A DNA stretch of 64,000 nt, from positions 9,372,283 to 9,436,282 of the forward strand of contig NC_060234.1 of assembly GCF_021155775.2 (NCBI RefSeq), given 5' to 3'. Position numbers and translations under genes: made by a program. Shown here piece after piece: positions 59,637 through 64,000 of this stretch (positions within the stretch are counted from its first letter, which is position 1; each line of letters starts with the position of its first letter). The notes beneath the pieces were generated by a model. It saw only the letters and a program-made list of their open reading frames with translations, did not search any database and was not told the DNA's origin. Source of the DNA: Neodiprion pinetum. Lineage: Eukaryota > Arthropoda > Insecta > Hymenoptera > Diprionidae.

Positions 59637-61604
59637 TGTTGCAGCGTGCTGCGTCGCGTCGACATTTGACACTTAACGACCACGGCCTGCGAAGCAGCAA
59701 CAAGTAAAAAGGAGAGAAATTCACGAGAAGCGAAGAGGGCCAGCGAGAGAGAGAGAGAGAGAGAGAAAACGAGAGAGACACCAACACTTACACCGTTACA
59801 CGTACACCATTACCTACACTCGCCGACGACACCAGGTTAGCCTGCATTCTACAGCCGATCTGCTCCTCCCCTCGCAATACCAACCCTTTCTACCTCACAC
59901 TCCCCGTCCCACTACACCCTTGTCCCACTAGACCCCCCCCCCCAACCCCCCGCAATACCGACCCTTTCTACCTCACACTCCCCGTCGCCCTACACACTCC
60001 CCCCCCCCCCTGCCGCGCGCGTATCCATTAGTCAGGATTAAGTGACGCTAAGGGCTGAGGCGTGATCAGACCCCGTTAAAGTCTACAACCCTATTGTACC
60101 TTACGTAGTTCAGGTCGACTCACCCCCCCGATCGCAACACATGTACCCCCCCTTCACAAGTATACACACCAAGTTTTACCAATTCTATCGGCCCCGACCT
60201 TCTCGCGCCGTCTCTAATTGTTCCCTTCTTCCGCAGTATGAGTGCGGACTCAAAACCTGTCACAGAATTGGCGCCCAACGTGGGGCTTAAGGCATGCTTC
60301 CAGTGTGTGGTTTTGCACTTGTCTCTCGGCTTATCGGTGCATGCACAGTAGAATATAAAGTAGACTGTGCAATTGCTGACCTTTGCCTCAATACTGAGCT
60401 CTTGGTTGATCGAGCTCTATCATATTCCTCTACTAATTTTTCGTACTGTAATTCAGCAGGTACGCCACCTGTTGCATACTTAGCTATCACTTCAAATTTC
60501 TCCATAACTGGCTTCTTGTTCTACATTATGTATCGCTTTGTTACCTTTGAGACGATTGCAGCCCTCATTGACGCCTCTTTGAGGTTTCTTGTAGCTGAAA
60601 CCGAAGCACACATAGCAATTTTAGAAGATGACATACGCAGATAATGCCCGCCACTCTGACTGCTTTGGTTTCCTTTTTACAATAACCTCAATCACTTCTC
60701 CACCTAGTTGTCTTGCCAAGTTCGGAATATCATCTCTACTGGATATTGCCCCAGCAAGCGGGGTTAAAAGGATGTGAGGTACTGCTAAATTATATGCATA
60801 CATTGCTAACCTTGAGAAAGTCTCTCAAGCCAACAACCCTGCCTGTTTCAAAGAAACTACCACGTGCCTAGCAGCTAAGTCCTGCTTGTACTCCGATGTT
60901 TCCTAATTATATGTGGCATTAAAGACAACATGCTTGACTGACACTTTTGTGAAAATGAACTTTCACACTTTATCAGATGTCCCCTTCTCGACTTTTCGCG
61001 ACTCTGGCCCGACTTCAAAGATTATTTTGGCACAGAAATCTATTGCCATTGATAGTAATCCTGGACTCAATGCTTCCATATAGTCAACGCGGTGAGTCTT
61101 GAAATCAGCTTGCAACTGGCTGATATCAAACTGGTCTGCAGCATGTTTCTTAACAAAATCTTCAGGAGTTATCCCTGAAATTTCGTAAGTCTTCTCAATC
61201 AGATGTGCAGCCAATGCCTCAGGCTTGGAGCCCAAGGCATGATATTCGATCGACATAATTGCAAAGTCCGAAGTTGAACTCGTAAGCACATATCAAAAGT
61301 TCGTAAATATGCTTTAGTTCTGCTTCACCAACCCCAGCGATTGTATGTAGATGACTCAGTAATTGCTGCCAATTATCTTCTGTCTCTTCTACTCTGAATC
61401 ATATTGGGTCGGGTATTCTAGAGGAAATAGTGCCTCTAGCAATAACTTCTGCCCTTACTTCGATAACGGGCGGATTGGAGTATGTTCCACAAGGACAGAT
61501 GTGGAAATGAAAAACGTAACTACCTGTTTGACTCTTCTTAAAGCTGCAGACTACCGTATTACCCTTTCTTGTAATCTTATATTCGTATAGATAGTACATC
61601 TATG
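59637..61604 (+). repeat. Array unit 31, type D'
   Basis: 1968 bp. Shares CACAAGTATAC with units 21 and 24. Exact primer site 60269-60286; pseudogene 60287-61289. Confidence 0.93.
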
Positions 61605-61709
61605 TGTTGCAGCGTGCCGCGATGCGTCGACACTTGACACCTAACGACCACGGCCTGCGAAGCAGCAACAAGTAAATAGGAGAGAAATTCACGAGAAGCG
61701 AAGAGGGCG

Positions 61710-61771
<62 letters not shown>

Positions 61772-63584
61772 CGAGAGAGACACCGACACTCACACCGTTA
61801 CACGTACACCATTACCTACACGCGCCGACGACACCAGGTTAGCCTGCATTCTACAGCCGATCTGCTCCTCCCCTCGCAATACCAACCCTTTCTACCTCAC
61901 ACTCCCCGTCACACTACACCCCCCCCACCCCCCATACCGACCCTTCTACCTCACCTCCCCGTCACCCTACATCCCCCCCCCCCCCCTGCCCGCCGCGCGC
62001 GTATCTATGAGTCAGGATTAAGTGACGCTAAGGGCTGAGGCGTGATCAGACCCCGTCAAGTTCTACAACCCTTTTGTACCTTTCATAGTTTAGGTCGACT
62101 CACCCCCCCGATCGCAACACATGTACCCCCCCCTTCACAAATATACACACCAAGTTTTACCTATTCTATCGGCCCCGACTTTCTCGCCTCGTCTCTAATT
62201 GTTCCCCCCTTCCACAGTATAAGTGCGGACTCAAAACCCGTCACAAAATTAGCGCCCAACGTGGGGCTTGAGGCATGCTTCCAGTGTGTGGTTCTGCACT
62301 TGTCTCTCGGCTTATCGGTGCATGCACAGTAGAATATAAAGTAGACTGTGCAATTGCTGACCTTTGCCTCAATACTGAGCTCTTGGTTAATCGAGCTCTA
62401 TCATATTCCTCTACTAATTTTTCGTACTGGAATTCAGCAGGTACGCCACCTGTTGCATACTGAGCTATCACTTTAAATTTCTCCATAACTGGCTTCTTGT
62501 TCTACATTATGTATTGCTTTGTTACCTTTGAGACGATTGCAGCCCTCATTGATGCCTCTTTGAGGTTTCTTGTAGCTGAAACCGAAGCACACATAGCAAT
62601 TTCAGAAGATGACATACGCAGATAATGCCCGCTACTCCGACAGCTTTGGTTTATTTTAACAATCACCTCAACCACTTCTTCACCTAGTTCCCTTGCCAAG
62701 TCAGTAATATCATCTCTACTGAATATTGCCCCAGCAAGCGGGGTTGAAAGGATGTGAGGTACTGCTGAATTATAAGCAAACATTGCCAACCTTGAGAAAG
62801 TCTCTGAAGCCTACAACCCTGCCTGTTTCAAGAAAACTACCATGTGCCTAGCAGCTGAGTCCTGCTTGTACTCCGATGTCTACCGTTTATATGTGGCAAC
62901 AAAGAACACATGCTTGACTGAGACTTTTGTGAAAATGAACTTCCACTCTTTATCAGATGTCCCCTTTTCGACTTTTCGCGACTCTGGCCCGACTTCAAAG
63001 ATGATTTTGGCGCAGAAATCTATTGCCATTGATGGTAATCCTGGACTCAATGCTTCCATATAGTCAATGCAGTGAGTCTCGAAATCAGCTTGCAACTGGC
63101 TGAAATCAAACTGGTCTGCAGCATGTTTCTTAACAAAATCTTCAGGAGTTATCCCTGAGATTTCGTAAGTCTTCTGAATAAGATGTGCAGCCAATGTCTC
63201 AGGCTTAGAGCCCAAGGCATGATATTCGATCGACATAATTGCAAAGTCCGAAGTTAAACTCGTAAGCACATATCAAAAGTTCGTAAATATGCTTTAGTTC
63301 TGCTTTACCAACCCTAGCGATTGTATGTAGATGACTCAGTAATTGCTGCCAATTATCTTCTGTCTCTTCTACTCTGAATCATATTGGGTCGGGTATTCTA
63401 GAGGAAATAGTGCCTCTAGCAATAACTTCTGCCCTTACTTCGATAACGGGCGGATTGGAGTATGTTCCACAAGGACAGATGTGGAAATGAAAAACGTAAC
63501 TACCTGTTTGACTCTTCTTAAAGCTGCAGACTACCGTATTACCCTTTCTTGTAATCTTATATTCGTATAGATAGTACATCTATG
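61605..63584 (+). repeat. Array unit 32, type F'
   Basis: 1980 bp. Shares GTCAAGTTCTAC with units 22 and 25. A small private deletion near 61934 leaves CCCCATACCG where other units have CCCCGCAATACCG. Primer site 62250-62267; pseudogene 62241-63269. Confidence 0.93.

Positions 63585-64000
<416 letters not shown>

Overview
The whole 64 kb window is one head-to-tail tandem array. Nothing in it looks like single-copy flanking DNA. A unit of about 1.95-2.04 kb is repeated 32 times in full, with a 59-bp tail of a preceding unit at the left edge and the first 416 bp of a 33rd unit at the right edge. All units run in the same direction. Long (GA)n and poly-C tracts, a degenerate coding region, splice-like signals and a tRNA-Lys primer-binding-site match point to eukaryotic, probably animal, nuclear DNA. 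A crustacean or other arthropod would fit, but the sequence does not prove it. I see no bacterial operons, rRNA or tRNA genes, CRISPR arrays or intact host genes.

Each unit has two halves. The left 615-710 bp looks like a long terminal repeat plus leader: it starts TGTTGCAG, carries a (GA)n tract, a possible intron (CAG/GT ... CTAAT ... polypyrimidine-CAG) with poly-C runs inside it, and ends ...TCACA. Four bases later lies TGGCGCCCAACGTGGGGC, the complement of the 3' end of animal tRNA-Lys, i.e. a retrotransposon/retrovirus-type primer-binding site. It is exact in types A and D and one base off in the others. The right 1.3 kb holds no gag or pol on the plus strand. It holds a decayed coding region on the MINUS strand: three open blocks of one frame separated by stop codons, plus a further block upstream in a second frame. 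I do not recognise the protein. The simplest reading is a non-autonomous LTR element that picked up a foreign gene fragment in antisense and was then amplified in tandem (LTR-internal-LTR-internal), probably by unequal recombination.

The array has higher-order structure. Units fall into recurring types that I call A, B, C, D/D', E, F/F'. Their order is A B C D E F C/D E F C D' F' C' F' C D' F'/D E F C D' F' C D' F' C D' E F C D' F' (C). A C-D'-F' trimer of about 5.99 kb recurs with linked private variants, and E units recur at 5.9 kb and then at about 19.9 kb. Several units are visible crossovers or conversion mosaics between types, so the window records how the array grew. I found no evidence that any protein is made from it today.
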